64,000 nucleotides of DNA from M0108 sp044228795. GTDB lineage: Bacteria > Pseudomonadota > Gammaproteobacteria > Chromatiales > Chromatiaceae. The stretch is from contig JBGAUE010000007.1 of the NCBI GenBank assembly GCA_044228795.1, positions 98,011 through 162,010 of the forward strand, given 5' to 3'. Below, one piece after another: positions 41,595 through 50,621 of this stretch (its first letter is position 1; each line of letters opens with the position of its first letter). The notes beneath the pieces are model-generated. The model searched no databases. It saw only the letters and a list, made by a program, of their open reading frames with translations, and was not told the DNA's origin. The position numbers and the translations under genes were made by a program.

Positions 41595-42050
41595 TCACCA
41601 TGAAGCCGCTCCCTCGGCGACTCCTTTCAGCATCTCCGCCACCTCGCGCATGGCGGAACTCGTGGCGGTCTCTTCCTCGGAGATGTTGCGATGGACAATG
41701 AAGGTCTTGCCCTCCTGCCCCGGCAAGTTATAGATGGAAAGAATAAAGGGACAATTGACGAGCCGGTGGGGATCCTCCTCGGTCATCTTACGGGACAAGG
41801 TGGCGCTGCAGAACTCAATGGACTCGGCACGGGCATAGATGGGTCCACCTAGCCCCAAGTCCTTGCCGGTCCGCTCCAGCATCTCGCCCAGGTGCATGAT
41901 GTTGTTGATATAGAGACCCCGCTCCTGGATGGCGTTCTTGGCGCCATCGAGAACGGTGTCGAAGTCGCTCTCGCTCTCGTACACGGCATAGGGCGCCGCC
42001 AAGGCAAGACTGGGGAGGGCAAAGAGGGTGAGGGCTAAAAACCTATTCAT
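41595..42050 (-). CDS. Exported DUF302-like protein (copy 3 of 3)
   Basis: A 151-residue protein with a signal peptide (MNRFLALTLFALPSLALAA). The mature protein has the DUF302 plan: FDTVLDGAKNAIQERGLYI, a Cys in ESIEFCSATLSRKM, and a second Cys in LVNCPFILSIYNL near the end strand. Function is unknown. It lies about 100 bases upstream of the glycine-zipper lipoprotein on the same strand and may share its transcript. Confidence 0.75.
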   Translation of the reverse strand: MNRFLALTLFALPSLALAAPYAVYESESDFDTVLDGAKNAIQERGLYINNIMHLGEMLERTGKDLGLGGPIYARAESIEFCSATLSRKMTEEDPHRLVNCPFILSIYNLPGQEGKTFIVHRNISEEETATSSAMREVAEMLKGVAEGAASW

Positions 42051-42173
42051 AATATCGATTCCAATTGAACTAGGACTGAGCGCAAGGCGCTCGACAGGCA
42101 GGCCACCGGTGCTACCGTGTGGGTTAAATGAGACGTACTGAGCAACTGGGGGCTTAGTTCGACCACCAGCGAA

Positions 42174-44792
42174 CTAGGCCGGATCCCGAGTGTCCTGGGC
42201 CAGGTAGCAGAGCACCTTTTGTTCAGGGGAACTGGCCCAGAGGGTCAGGACGCCCTGTTGGCTGGCAATATCGATGACCCGCACGGCGTGCTCCCACTTC
42301 GCCGCCTCAGGGACCAGATCCGCCAGCCGGTTCGGGGACTGCTCGAAGAAATCCAGGTTCCACAGATTACCCTCCCGACCCGGGAAAATCGCCAGGTAAA
42401 GCATGTCCCACTCCACCAGATCATTAAAAAAGTGGGTACCAAGGGAGACATCGGGCACCAGATTCTCCCGCATCGCCACAATCTCGCCGAGCACCGCCAC
42501 CTTGTCGATCTCCGCGAAGGAGACCGGCACACCGAGCAATGGCAGGGTGGTGCCCCAGCGTCCTGGCCCCAGGAGCATGACCTTGCCCGCCTGGTCATCG
42601 GCGCGCAGGAGGCGCCCGATCAGCCGCGCCACCGCATACCGATCCTGGAGGGAAAGATGCCCGTAAACACCAGGCATCACATAAATAATACGATCGATCT
42701 CGTGCTGGCGACTCTTGCCGATCACGGCACCCGCAGCCTCCAGCACCCGTTTTCCCAGAGGAGCCGCGGACGGCAGATGGGTAGCCTCGCTATCGGCGGC
42801 AACTTGCAAGGGACGGCACTGCACAAGATGGATCCGGTAATCACCATCGTCGCTGAAGTTCGCGGCAAACTCGATATCTACCGGATATTCGTAGGCCTCC
42901 TCGATAATCCTCAGCATCTCCCGCAGGTCGTTGACAAAGGCGGTGTTAGATAAGAGATGATCGAAGGTCAGCAGTCGCGCGGTTGGGGCTGGCAAGCCCT
43001 GATTCGCGGCCCGGCGTACCAGCCCCGTGTCGGGAGAACTGAAGATATGTAGCGGCAAGTCGTCATGATGACGGGTCAAGTCGGTGAACTCGACCGCCAC
43101 GACCTGGTTGGCATCCAGGTCGATCAGGTCCAGGTGCCGCTGCGAGTACTGGCGCACCTCCTCGTCATCACTCTCGGGCCGGCACTGCGGCGCGTTGAGG
43201 GCCACCACCCGGGTGTAGTCATCGTCCGAGCGATCCACCGCCCGGGTGCCTAGCCCAAACACCAGCCGTACCATACCAGCCGCGGGGTCGATCAGCTTGT
43301 TCCAGGCATAAGGGTTCCTGGACAGTCCAACCCCGGCAATATGGGGAAAGAAGTGATTCCCGTAACGTCGGCCAGACACCCGTTGCACCAGCAACGACAT
43401 CTGTTCGTCCCGGTCCAGCAGACCACGTTTCTCTCGATAGCGCCGGGCCTTCTCGCTAAGGGTACTGGCGTAAATGGTCTTGACGGCGGCGACAAAGTCA
43501 TCGAGACGCTGCTGGCGGGAACCCTGATTGGCGCAAAAGACACTCTCGTATTTGCCCGCGAAGGCATTGCCATAACTATCCTCCAGCAGACTGCTCGAAC
43601 GGACGATAATCGGCGACTGGCTGAAGTAATCGAGCATCCCGACGAACTCCACCATGAGTTCATTGGGAAAGTGGCCGGTGATGATTCGCCGACGCGCCTC
43701 GTGCAGGTCCTCGGGCCTGGCATCCTGACCCATGATTTGACATTGGCGGTGGAGCCAGCAGCCGCTATCGACCAGGTAGGAATAGAAGATGTCGGAGCCG
43801 ATAAAAAAGGAATCGTGGGCCTCCAACAGTTCGCCCCAGTGGGGAGCCACCTTGCGCAGGATGGCCCGACCTAGCAGCATCCCCACAGATTTGCCACCGA
43901 TCAGCCCGGTACCTATGATCCGCTTCCAGATGTTAAGAAGATCGCCGAGGTCGAGGTATTTTTCGGCCAGACTCAGGACGCGCGCCTCGCGGCTGAACAT
44001 CATCTGCGTCAGGGTGCGGAACACCTCTCCGACCCCCTTGCCCAGGTCCTCGCCACCTTGCTGTTGCTCCCAGACCCGCTCCGCCTGCAGGAAGGTACGG
44101 TTCCACTTACCAAGTCGGGAATGCACGGCATCAAGGCCCGCCCAAGGCTTGGCGGTCAGAATCTCGGCGATAGTCGCGCTGTCCGAAATCGGCGTGAAGT
44201 GCTCGCCCTTCCAAGCATGCAGCATGGTCATGGTCGCTGAATGACGATGTGCTACCTTGGTCGGTTGGATATAGAGGTTGCCCTTGCAACGATAGACCTC
44301 GGTCTGAATTTGGGTGGTTTGCAAGATCGGACCCGTTGCCTGCACCGAATGGGTGTTCCGCTGTAGCGGGAAATAGGCCAGGGACTCCAGATCGAAGACA
44401 TAGGGGCAGGTCAGCATGAAGAAATTGCCCAGCATCCGGTCGCTGGCCCAGACCTCGGACAGGGTGGACAGGCAGTCGAACAAAAAGCAGGCGCCGCGAC
44501 CCGCCTCGCTGATCGCCACCCGCACCTGGGTGATAAAGCGCTCAAAGCCAAGGGTAATATCCAGGTGACGGATCTCCCCCACGTCGCCCTCCCGGAGCAG
44601 GGGTGGGTGGTCGGCAAAGCGAAAGTAAATCAATTTGCGGCCTTCCTGACGCGCCGCCCGACTATAGGGTGGGACTAAGGGCGCGAAATCCGCGATGTCA
44701 TCGATGCGCCAGACCAGGTTATCGCCAGGCAGCAGGCCCTTAAAGACGTGGTCGAGGGCCGCGATGCCCGTGCTGAAGTGGGCTCCGATCAT
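42174..44792 (-). CDS. Protein with degenerate KaiC/RecA-like N terminus and PPDK ATP-grasp domain
   Basis: An 872-residue cytoplasmic protein. Residues 1-230 look like a KaiC/RecA domain (FSTGIAALDHVFKGLLPGDN), but the Walker A loop (normally GxxxxGKT) is replaced by PGDNLVWRID, so ATP binding there is doubtful. Residues about 290-700 form a PEP/pyruvate-dikinase ATP-grasp domain: GLIGGKSVGMLLGRAIL, PIIVRSSSLLEDSYGNAFAGKYES and the end HLVQCRPLQ. The phosphohistidine and PEP-binding domains of true PEP synthase are absent. A conserved but unassigned C-terminal region (PGRWGTTLPLLGVPVSFAEI) follows. Start: the ATG at 44792; a TTG at 44831 is also in frame. It may be a phosphotransfer regulator; function unknown. 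Confidence 0.8.
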   Translation of the reverse strand: MIGAHFSTGIAALDHVFKGLLPGDNLVWRIDDIADFAPLVPPYSRAARQEGRKLIYFRFADHPPLLREGDVGEIRHLDITLGFERFITQVRVAISEAGRGACFLFDCLSTLSEVWASDRMLGNFFMLTCPYVFDLESLAYFPLQRNTHSVQATGPILQTTQIQTEVYRCKGNLYIQPTKVAHRHSATMTMLHAWKGEHFTPISDSATIAEILTAKPWAGLDAVHSRLGKWNRTFLQAERVWEQQQGGEDLGKGVGEVFRTLTQMMFSREARVLSLAEKYLDLGDLLNIWKRIIGTGLIGGKSVGMLLGRAILRKVAPHWGELLEAHDSFFIGSDIFYSYLVDSGCWLHRQCQIMGQDARPEDLHEARRRIITGHFPNELMVEFVGMLDYFSQSPIIVRSSSLLEDSYGNAFAGKYESVFCANQGSRQQRLDDFVAAVKTIYASTLSEKARRYREKRGLLDRDEQMSLLVQRVSGRRYGNHFFPHIAGVGLSRNPYAWNKLIDPAAGMVRLVFGLGTRAVDRSDDDYTRVVALNAPQCRPESDDEEVRQYSQRHLDLIDLDANQVVAVEFTDLTRHHDDLPLHIFSSPDTGLVRRAANQGLPAPTARLLTFDHLLSNTAFVNDLREMLRIIEEAYEYPVDIEFAANFSDDGDYRIHLVQCRPLQVAADSEATHLPSAAPLGKRVLEAAGAVIGKSRQHEIDRIIYVMPGVYGHLSLQDRYAVARLIGRLLRADDQAGKVMLLGPGRWGTTLPLLGVPVSFAEIDKVAVLGEIVAMRENLVPDVSLGTHFFNDLVEWDMLYLAIFPGREGNLWNLDFFEQSPNRLADLVPEAAKWEHAVRVIDIASQQGVLTLWASSPEQKVLCYLAQDTRDPA

Positions 44793-44990
44793 TCTAATAC
44801 CTGGGTCTGTGGCAAGCTGGCCGACACCCAAGCCACCTGAAGTTGGGCCGCGGCCAGAGGCAGCAGTGCTGATGCAGATTATACGACCTTGGCAACCGGT
44901 AGGCCTTGGTTAACCGGCAGGGGACCAGCCTCCGCCAGAAACGCGTCATTCGAACCAAGTCCCAGGGGTTTGAGGCGTGGATTTGGGGCG

Positions 44991-45019
44991 TTGCGTACCA
45001 AGGGTGGCGGTACTACAAT
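44991..45019 (+). promoter_or_regulatory. Candidate sigma-70 promoter for the glycosyltransferase-pse operon
   Basis: TTGCGT (44991-44996) and TACAAT (45014-45019) are 17 bases apart, 105 bases before the first gene; the surrounding AT-rich tract is unusual for this DNA. The -35 box is only a partial match. The rest of 44793-45123 shows no gene. Confidence 0.4.
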
Positions 45020-45123
45020 ATTGAAATATCTTGAAATAATTTCGTGAATTCAGCCAAAGGCCAAGGTTGGCTCATGCCCTCGGAATAACAATTCATCATT
45101 CAGCTATACGAGCGGAATAGATC

Positions 45124-45993
45124 ATGCTCACGCGTTACACCATCATGGTTTTTGGCAAGGAAGATGCGCTGTATTGGCAAGCGCACTGGTTAATTTTGAG
45201 CCTCCTCGCTCATGCCGAGCAGCCCTACGAAATCGCCATCGCCACGGATCACCCGCACTACTTCGACTGGTTTGGCGATGCGGTCAGGGTGCAGGGCATG
45301 TCCGAACAGGAGGTGGCGGTCTGGATAGGTCCAGAAGGACACTTTTTTCGCGCCCTTATCAAGACGCTGGAATTTGGACTGGAACTGCAACCCGCTGCGG
45401 ACGCGGTCTTCTACCTCGATTCCGACATGGCCCTCAACCGCAGTCTCGCCCCGGTGATCGCCGGGATACAGGCCGGGGCCATCTACATGGATCGTTTCGA
45501 ATACAATCTCTACACCAGCGGTCGCAAGGGCAATAAGGGCGCCAGGAAGTTGTGGGCGCAAGTCGGCGACCGAGCTTGGTCGGGGGTCACCATCAACCGC
45601 CAGACACCCATGTGGAATACCGGCATTACCGGACTCTCGGGCGCCAATATTCACCTGGTCAAAAAATCCCTGGCCGTCTGTGACGCTATCCTGGCGACGG
45701 GGGTCCTGCACCGGCTCACGGAACAGATTGCCATGAGCGCGGCCATGACGGCCAATAACCAAGAAATCCGCGAAGTCAATCCGGACGGACAGGAGCCCTA
45801 TTTCACCCACTACTGGGCCAACAAGCGCGGCTGGCGTGAGGCCATCACCGGGCACCTGGCGACCATTCATCACCGCGGCTTGTCCGTACCCGGGGCCGTG
45901 CAATTCTTTCTCGAAAACCCCATCGATCGCCCGGCCAAGGTCAACAGAACGCGGAAATGGCATCGTTTCCTCGGGGTTCAGCCGGTACGCTAA
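45124..45993 (+). CDS. Putative GT-A type glycosyltransferase
   Basis: A 289-residue cytoplasmic protein. A probable nucleotide-sugar binding motif D99-S100-D101 sits in FYLDSDMALNRSL, in the context seen in GT-A transferases (AADAVFYLDSDMA). Other features are IAIATDHPHYFDWF near residue 40 and MWNTGITGLSGANIH near 165. No membrane segment or signal is present. It leads, about 55 bases upstream of pseB, an operon for a 4-amino-6-deoxy sugar, so it may transfer that sugar or its product. Donor and acceptor are unknown. Confidence 0.7.
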   Translation: MLTRYTIMVFGKEDALYWQAHWLILSLLAHAEQPYEIAIATDHPHYFDWFGDAVRVQGMSEQEVAVWIGPEGHFFRALIKTLEFGLELQPAADAVFYLDSDMALNRSLAPVIAGIQAGAIYMDRFEYNLYTSGRKGNKGARKLWAQVGDRAWSGVTINRQTPMWNTGITGLSGANIHLVKKSLAVCDAILATGVLHRLTEQIAMSAAMTANNQEIREVNPDGQEPYFTHYWANKRGWREAITGHLATIHHRGLSVPGAVQFFLENPIDRPAKVNRTRKWHRFLGVQPVR

Positions 45994-46047
45994 CGGCCCT
46001 CTATCAGCCGCCCCTGGGATTCCCGGGCAAATTTCGACATCAATTCA

Positions 46048-47052
46048 ATGCTCACTGACAGTTCCATACTCATCACGGGCGGCACCGGCTCCTTCGGCAA
46101 GGCCTTCGTCAAAACGGTACTGGATGCTCATCCCAAAACCAGACGACTGGTCGTCTACAGTCGCGATGAGCTCAAACAATATGAAATGTCGCAGATATTC
46201 GACCCGGATATCTATCCCAACCTGCGCTATTTCATCGGCGACGTGCGCGACTACAATCGCCTGAAGCGCGCCCTCGAAGGCATCGACACCGTCATCCATG
46301 CCGCCGCCCTTAAGCAGGTGCCAGCCGCCGAGTTCAATCCCTCGGAGTTCATCAAAACCAACATTCTGGGTGCCCAAAATCTGGTCGATGCCTGCCTGGA
46401 GAGCAACGTCAAGCGGGTCATATCCCTCTCAACCGACAAGGCTGCCGCGCCTATCAATCTCTACGGCGCCACCAAGCTCTGCTCGGACAAACTCTTCACC
46501 GCCGCCAACAATATCCGTGGCCAGCGCGATATCCGCTTTGCCGTAGTGCGTTACGGCAATGTCCTGGGCAGCCGGGGCTCGGTCGTTCCCTTCTTTCTTG
46601 CTCGTCGCAAGACCGGCATTCTGCCCATCACGGATCCCGAGATGACCCGTTTCAACATCTGCCTGCAGGAAGGTGTGGACATGGTCCTCTGGGCCCTGGA
46701 AAACGCCCATGGCGGTGAAATCCTGGTCCCCAAGATCCCCAGCTATCACATTACGGACCTGGCCCAGGCCATTGGCCCCGACTGTGAGCACCCCGTCATC
46801 GGCATCCGGCCGGGCGAGAAGCTCCACGAGGAAATGATCACCGCCAGCGACAGCTTTAATACCGTCGATCTGGGCCGCTACTACGCCATTCTGCCCATGG
46901 CGGCCAAGTACAGCGTTGACCAGTATTGCGAGCGCCTGGGCTGCCCCGCCGTCAAACCTGGCTATGCCTATAACAGCGGCACTAATCCCCACTTCCTCAC
47001 CGTCGAGCAGTTGCGCACCCTGGTTCAGCAGGAAATGAACGTGGAGTTGTGA
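46048..47052 (+). CDS. pseB: UDP-N-acetylglucosamine 4,6-dehydratase (inverting)
   Basis: A 334-residue short-chain dehydrogenase-like enzyme that dehydrates and epimerises UDP-GlcNAc, the first step of pseudaminic acid synthesis. The nucleotide motif is GGTGSFG at 11-17, followed by VYSRDELKQYEMSQIF and FIGDVRD, the catalytic STDKAAAPINLYGATK with the YxxxK pair, and RYGNVLGSRGSVVPFF. PseB is distinguished from related dehydratases by the SRDELKQ segment. The family's usual STDKAANP has Ala for Asn here. It is 17 bases upstream of pseC. Confidence 0.93.
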   Translation: MLTDSSILITGGTGSFGKAFVKTVLDAHPKTRRLVVYSRDELKQYEMSQIFDPDIYPNLRYFIGDVRDYNRLKRALEGIDTVIHAAALKQVPAAEFNPSEFIKTNILGAQNLVDACLESNVKRVISLSTDKAAAPINLYGATKLCSDKLFTAANNIRGQRDIRFAVVRYGNVLGSRGSVVPFFLARRKTGILPITDPEMTRFNICLQEGVDMVLWALENAHGGEILVPKIPSYHITDLAQAIGPDCEHPVIGIRPGEKLHEEMITASDSFNTVDLGRYYAILPMAAKYSVDQYCERLGCPAVKPGYAYNSGTNPHFLTVEQLRTLVQQEMNVEL

Positions 47053-47069
47053 GGCAGGGGACAACAAGC

Positions 47070-48212
47070 ATGATCCCCTATGGCCGCCAGGAAATCACCG
47101 CCGCCGATATCGCCGCCGTCACGGCGGTGCTGGGTTCCGACTTCCTCACCCAGGGTCCGGCGATTCCGCGCTTCGAGCAAGCCATCGCCGATTATTGCGG
47201 TGTCGCTCACGGCGTGGCCGTCAATTCCGCCACCAGCGCCCTGCATCTTGCCTGCCTAGCCCTTGACCTGGGTCCTGGCGACCGGCTCTGGACCTCACCC
47301 AACACCTTCGTTGCCTCCGCCAATTGCGGGCGTTATTGCGGCGCCGCGGTCGATTTCGTCGATATCGACCCGGACACCTACAATCTGAGCCCCTGGGCCC
47401 TGGCCACCAAGTTGGAGGCGGCCGCGGCCAGCAGCCGGCTGCCCAAGGTCGTGGTCCCAGTCCATTTCGCCGGCCAGCCTTGCGATATGCAGGCCATCGC
47501 CACCCTAGGCCAACGCTACGGATTTCGCATCATCGAAGACGCCTCCCACGCCATCGGTGGGCGTTATCGGGGGGGAGCCATCGGCAATTGTCGGTACAGT
47601 GACATCACCGTCTTCAGCTTCCACCCGGTCAAGATCATCACCACCGGCGAAGGTGGCCTGGCTACTACCAACGACCCCGCCTTAGCCGAGCGCCTGGCCC
47701 GCCTGCGCAGCCACGGCATTACCCGCGAGCCGGCCGAAATGCGAGGGGCTCCCGAGGGCCCCTGGTATTACCAGCAGATCGAGTTGGGCTTCAACTATCG
47801 CATCACCGATATCCAGGCCGCCCTGGGCCTCAGTCAATTGCAACGTCTCGACGACTATGTCGTTCGCCGCCAGTACCTGGCCGCACGCTATGACCGGGGC
47901 CTCGCCCATTTGCCCCTGCACCTGCCCTATCGCGATCCGGAACATCAGTCGGCGCTTCACCTCTACCCCATCCAGGTTAGGGTGGAACGCAGCCGGGTCT
48001 TCGCGGCCCTGCGCCAGGCCGGGATTGGGGTCAATGTCCACTACATCCCGGTGCATACCCAACCCGATTATGGTCAATTCGGCTTCAAGCGCGGCGACTT
48101 TCCCATTGCCGAGGCCTACTATGACCACGCCATCAGCCTGCCGCTCTTTCCCACCATGACCGAGGCCGAGCAGGACCAGGTGATGGCGGTGTTGGCCACC
48201 GCGCTAACCTGA
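47070..48212 (+). CDS. pseC: UDP-4-amino-4,6-dideoxy-N-acetyl-beta-L-altrosamine transaminase
   Basis: A 380-residue PLP-dependent aminotransferase, the second enzyme of the pseudaminic acid pathway. It starts MIPYGRQEITAADIAAV, typical of PseC, with the PLP region FHPVKIITTGEGG carrying the catalytic Lys. SPNTFVASANCGRYCGA and IIEDASHAIGG are also diagnostic, as is the end GVNVHYIPVHTQPDY. The ATG at 47070 has AGGGG 9 bases upstream. It lies between pseB and a PIG-L deacetylase. Confidence 0.93.
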   Translation: MIPYGRQEITAADIAAVTAVLGSDFLTQGPAIPRFEQAIADYCGVAHGVAVNSATSALHLACLALDLGPGDRLWTSPNTFVASANCGRYCGAAVDFVDIDPDTYNLSPWALATKLEAAAASSRLPKVVVPVHFAGQPCDMQAIATLGQRYGFRIIEDASHAIGGRYRGGAIGNCRYSDITVFSFHPVKIITTGEGGLATTNDPALAERLARLRSHGITREPAEMRGAPEGPWYYQQIELGFNYRITDIQAALGLSQLQRLDDYVVRRQYLAARYDRGLAHLPLHLPYRDPEHQSALHLYPIQVRVERSRVFAALRQAGIGVNVHYIPVHTQPDYGQFGFKRGDFPIAEAYYDHAISLPLFPTMTEAEQDQVMAVLATALT

Positions 48213-48268
48213 AGGGCGCGGGCCGCAAGCAACCCGACGCTATCAATTCCCTGACAGGCTCTGACCGC

Positions 48269-48952
48269 ATGTCGAACCGCACCCTCATTATTGCTGCCCA
48301 CCCCGATGACGAAGTCCTCGGTTGTGGCGGCGCCATCCTCAAGCTCACGGAGGCGGGCGCCGAGGTGCACCTTGCCTTTCTGTCCGACGGCATCGGGGCA
48401 CGTAACCCGGACCCCGCCTCGCGACAGGCGGAACTGGAACAGAGGCGCGCCGCCGCCCAAGCGGCCGCCCACATCCTGGGTGCCGCGTCCCTGAGCTTTG
48501 ACGACCTGCCGGACAACCAACTGGACAGCATCCCCCTGCTCGTCATCGCCCAGAAGGTAGAGGCACTGATCGACCGACATCGTCCCACGACCCTCTTCAC
48601 CCACCATGCCGGTGATCTCAACCTTGACCACCGCCGCACCCATCAGGCCGTCATCACCGCCTGCCGGCCCCAGCGCGGGCACCCCGTCCGCACCCTCCTC
48701 TGTTTTGAGCTGCCCTCGAGCACCGAGTGGCAGCCCCCCGGCTCGGGCCTGGCCTTCACGCCCCATTGGTTCGTGGATATCAGCACCACCCTGGAGCGCA
48801 AACTTGCGGCCCTGGATGCCTATGCCACGGAGTTGCGTGACTGGCCCCACCCCCGCTCCCGCCAAGGCATCGAACACCTGGCGCGCTGGCGGGGCGCCAG
48901 TGTCGGATGCGAGGCGGCCGAGGCCTTCATGCTGGCCCGCCATCTGCAATAA
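48269..48952 (+). CDS. PIG-L family deacetylase
   Basis: A 227-residue zinc-dependent N-deacetylase of the LmbE/PIG-L family. The zinc motif HPDDE is in IIAAHPDDEVLGCGGA, and the second motif is HHAGDLNLDHRRTH. These enzymes remove acetyl groups from N-acetyl sugars. Following pseB-pseC it could deacetylate a UDP-sugar intermediate, making a non-standard product. The pathway's later genes (pseH, pseG, pseI, pseF) are absent, so this may be a variant pathway or part of a split locus. Confidence 0.88.
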   Translation: MSNRTLIIAAHPDDEVLGCGGAILKLTEAGAEVHLAFLSDGIGARNPDPASRQAELEQRRAAAQAAAHILGAASLSFDDLPDNQLDSIPLLVIAQKVEALIDRHRPTTLFTHHAGDLNLDHRRTHQAVITACRPQRGHPVRTLLCFELPSSTEWQPPGSGLAFTPHWFVDISTTLERKLAALDAYATELRDWPHPRSRQGIEHLARWRGASVGCEAAEAFMLARHLQ

Positions 48953-48984
48953 GCCCTTAGCCCTCCAGTAAAGAGGATGGCTTC

Positions 48985-49062
48985 GTGAATTCTGACCGCG
49001 ATGCCAAAGTCGCCGGCTTCGCCAAGATAGCCGACGCCATGCTGGCCCAGGGTTGCTTGTAA
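48985..49062 (+). CDS. Possible truncated gene after the PIG-L deacetylase
   Basis: A GTG at 48985, with AGAGG 9 bases upstream, opens a 25-codon frame (NSDRDAKVAGFAKIADAMLAQ and then GCL) ending at TAA. It is in frame with nothing longer and precedes the terminator at 49086. The good ribosome site suggests the surviving start of another gene of this sugar operon, lost by deletion. It could also be a genuine small peptide. Confidence 0.3.
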   Translation: MNSDRDAKVAGFAKIADAMLAQGCL

Positions 49063-49079
49063 CAGGCTAGCCTGGTCCA

Positions 49080-49115
49080 TAAAAAAGGGGCGGCCCCGTG
49101 GCCACCCCTGCTTTT
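49080..49115. terminator. Bidirectional intrinsic terminator
   Basis: AGGGG-C-GGCC (49086-49095) pairs with GGCC-A-CCCCT (49100-49109) around CCGT, with an A-run before and TTTT after. It ends both the PIG-L operon and the convergent gltB-gltD operon. Confidence 0.8.
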
Positions 49116-49163
49116 ATCCGCCGCGCTAAAGAGGACGGACCCCTCTCCCCAAGCCCGCCGCCT

Positions 49164-50609
49164 CTAACGCGGTAGCTCCGACTTGCCCATCAAGTACTCA
49201 TCCACCGCCCGCGCGCATTGGCGTCCCTCGCGAATGGCCCAGACCACCAGGGATTGACCACGGCGCATATCGCCGGCGGTGAAGACGCGCGGCGCCGAGG
49301 TGTGGTAGGCCTCAGGGCCCTCGGTCCCACTCTTGACGTTGCCCCGGCCATCCAGTTCCACCCGCAGGTCCGCGACTAGGCCCGCGCGCACGGGGTGCAT
49401 AAATCCCATGGCCAACAAGACCAGATCCGCCGGCAATTCGAACGCCGAATCGGGGATCTCGGTCATGCGCCAGGCGCCCGTCTCATCCTTATCCCAGGCG
49501 ACCCGCACGCAGGCTACCGCCCGCACCCGCCCCTGGCCATCGTCCAGGAAGGCCTTGCTGGCGACGGACCAGATCCGCTCGCAGCCCTCCTCCTGGGAGG
49601 AGGAGGTACGCAGGCGGTTGGGCCATTCCGGCCAGGTGAGGCCCTTGTTCTCACGTTCCGGGGGCTGGGGCAAAATTTCGATCTGGGTGACCGATCGGGC
49701 ACCCTGGCGATTGGAGGTGCCAATGCAATCGGAACCGGTGTCGCCCCCGCCGATCACCACTACCTGCCGGGCCGCGGCCGTGAAGCCGTTGATCGGGTCA
49801 CCGGCGACGCGGCGATTCTGGGGTTGGAGGAAATCCAGAGCGAAATGGACCCCGTCCAGTTCCCGGCCCGGGATGGGCAGGTCACGGGGCTGCTCCGACC
49901 CACCCGCCATCACCAAGGCATCGAAGTCGTCGAGCAACCGACTCACCGGCAAATCCACCCCGACGTGGGTCTGGGTATGGAAGGCCACGCCCTCGGCGTG
50001 CAGTTGGGCAATGCGCCGGTCGATGAGGGACTTCTCCATCTTGAAGTCCGGGATACCGTAACGCAGCAGGCCACCGATCCGGTCGGCCTTCTCGTAGACA
50101 TGTACCTTGTGGCCGACCCGCGCCAGTTGTTGGGCGCAGGCCAGGCCCGCCGGACCCGACCCCACCACGGCAATGCGCCGCCCGGTGCGGTGCTCCGGGA
50201 TGCAGGGCTGGATCCAACCCTCCTCCCAGGCCCGGTCGACGATGGCACACTCGATGGACTTGATGGCCACCGGGCTATCGTCAATGTTCAGGGTGCAGGA
50301 GGCCTCGCAGGGGGCCGGACAGATACGGCCAGTGAACTCCGGGAAGTTGTTGGTGGAGTGCAGCACCTCGCTGGCCCGCCGCCAATCGCCGCGATAGATC
50401 AGGTCGTTCCAATCCGGGATCAGATTATTGACCGGGCAGCCCTGGTGACAAAAGGGGATGCCGCAGTCCATGCAGCGCGCCCCCTGCTGGCGCACGTCCG
50501 CCTCGCTCAGGGGGATGACGAACTCCTGGTAATGTTGCAGACGATCCGCGACGGGGGCGTAAGCCCGATCCTTTCGCGTATATTCCATGAATCCGGTAGT
50601 CTTGCCCAT
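49164..50609 (-). CDS. gltD: Glutamate synthase [NADPH] small subunit
   Basis: A 481-residue flavoprotein that passes electrons from NADPH to the large subunit. The N-terminal iron-sulphur cysteines are in CMDCGIPFCHQGCPVNNLIPDWNDLI and CPAPCEASCTL. Two Rossmann motifs follow: VVGSGPAGLACA for FAD and VVIGGGDTGSDCIG for NADPH. It ends with the family's FTAGDMRRGQSLVVWAI. gltD starts 12 bases after the gltB stop, so they are translated together. Confidence 0.96.
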   Translation of the reverse strand: MGKTTGFMEYTRKDRAYAPVADRLQHYQEFVIPLSEADVRQQGARCMDCGIPFCHQGCPVNNLIPDWNDLIYRGDWRRASEVLHSTNNFPEFTGRICPAPCEASCTLNIDDSPVAIKSIECAIVDRAWEEGWIQPCIPEHRTGRRIAVVGSGPAGLACAQQLARVGHKVHVYEKADRIGGLLRYGIPDFKMEKSLIDRRIAQLHAEGVAFHTQTHVGVDLPVSRLLDDFDALVMAGGSEQPRDLPIPGRELDGVHFALDFLQPQNRRVAGDPINGFTAAARQVVVIGGGDTGSDCIGTSNRQGARSVTQIEILPQPPERENKGLTWPEWPNRLRTSSSQEEGCERIWSVASKAFLDDGQGRVRAVACVRVAWDKDETGAWRMTEIPDSAFELPADLVLLAMGFMHPVRAGLVADLRVELDGRGNVKSGTEGPEAYHTSAPRVFTAGDMRRGQSLVVWAIREGRQCARAVDEYLMGKSELPR

Positions 50610-50621
50610 GGTGGTAATCTC

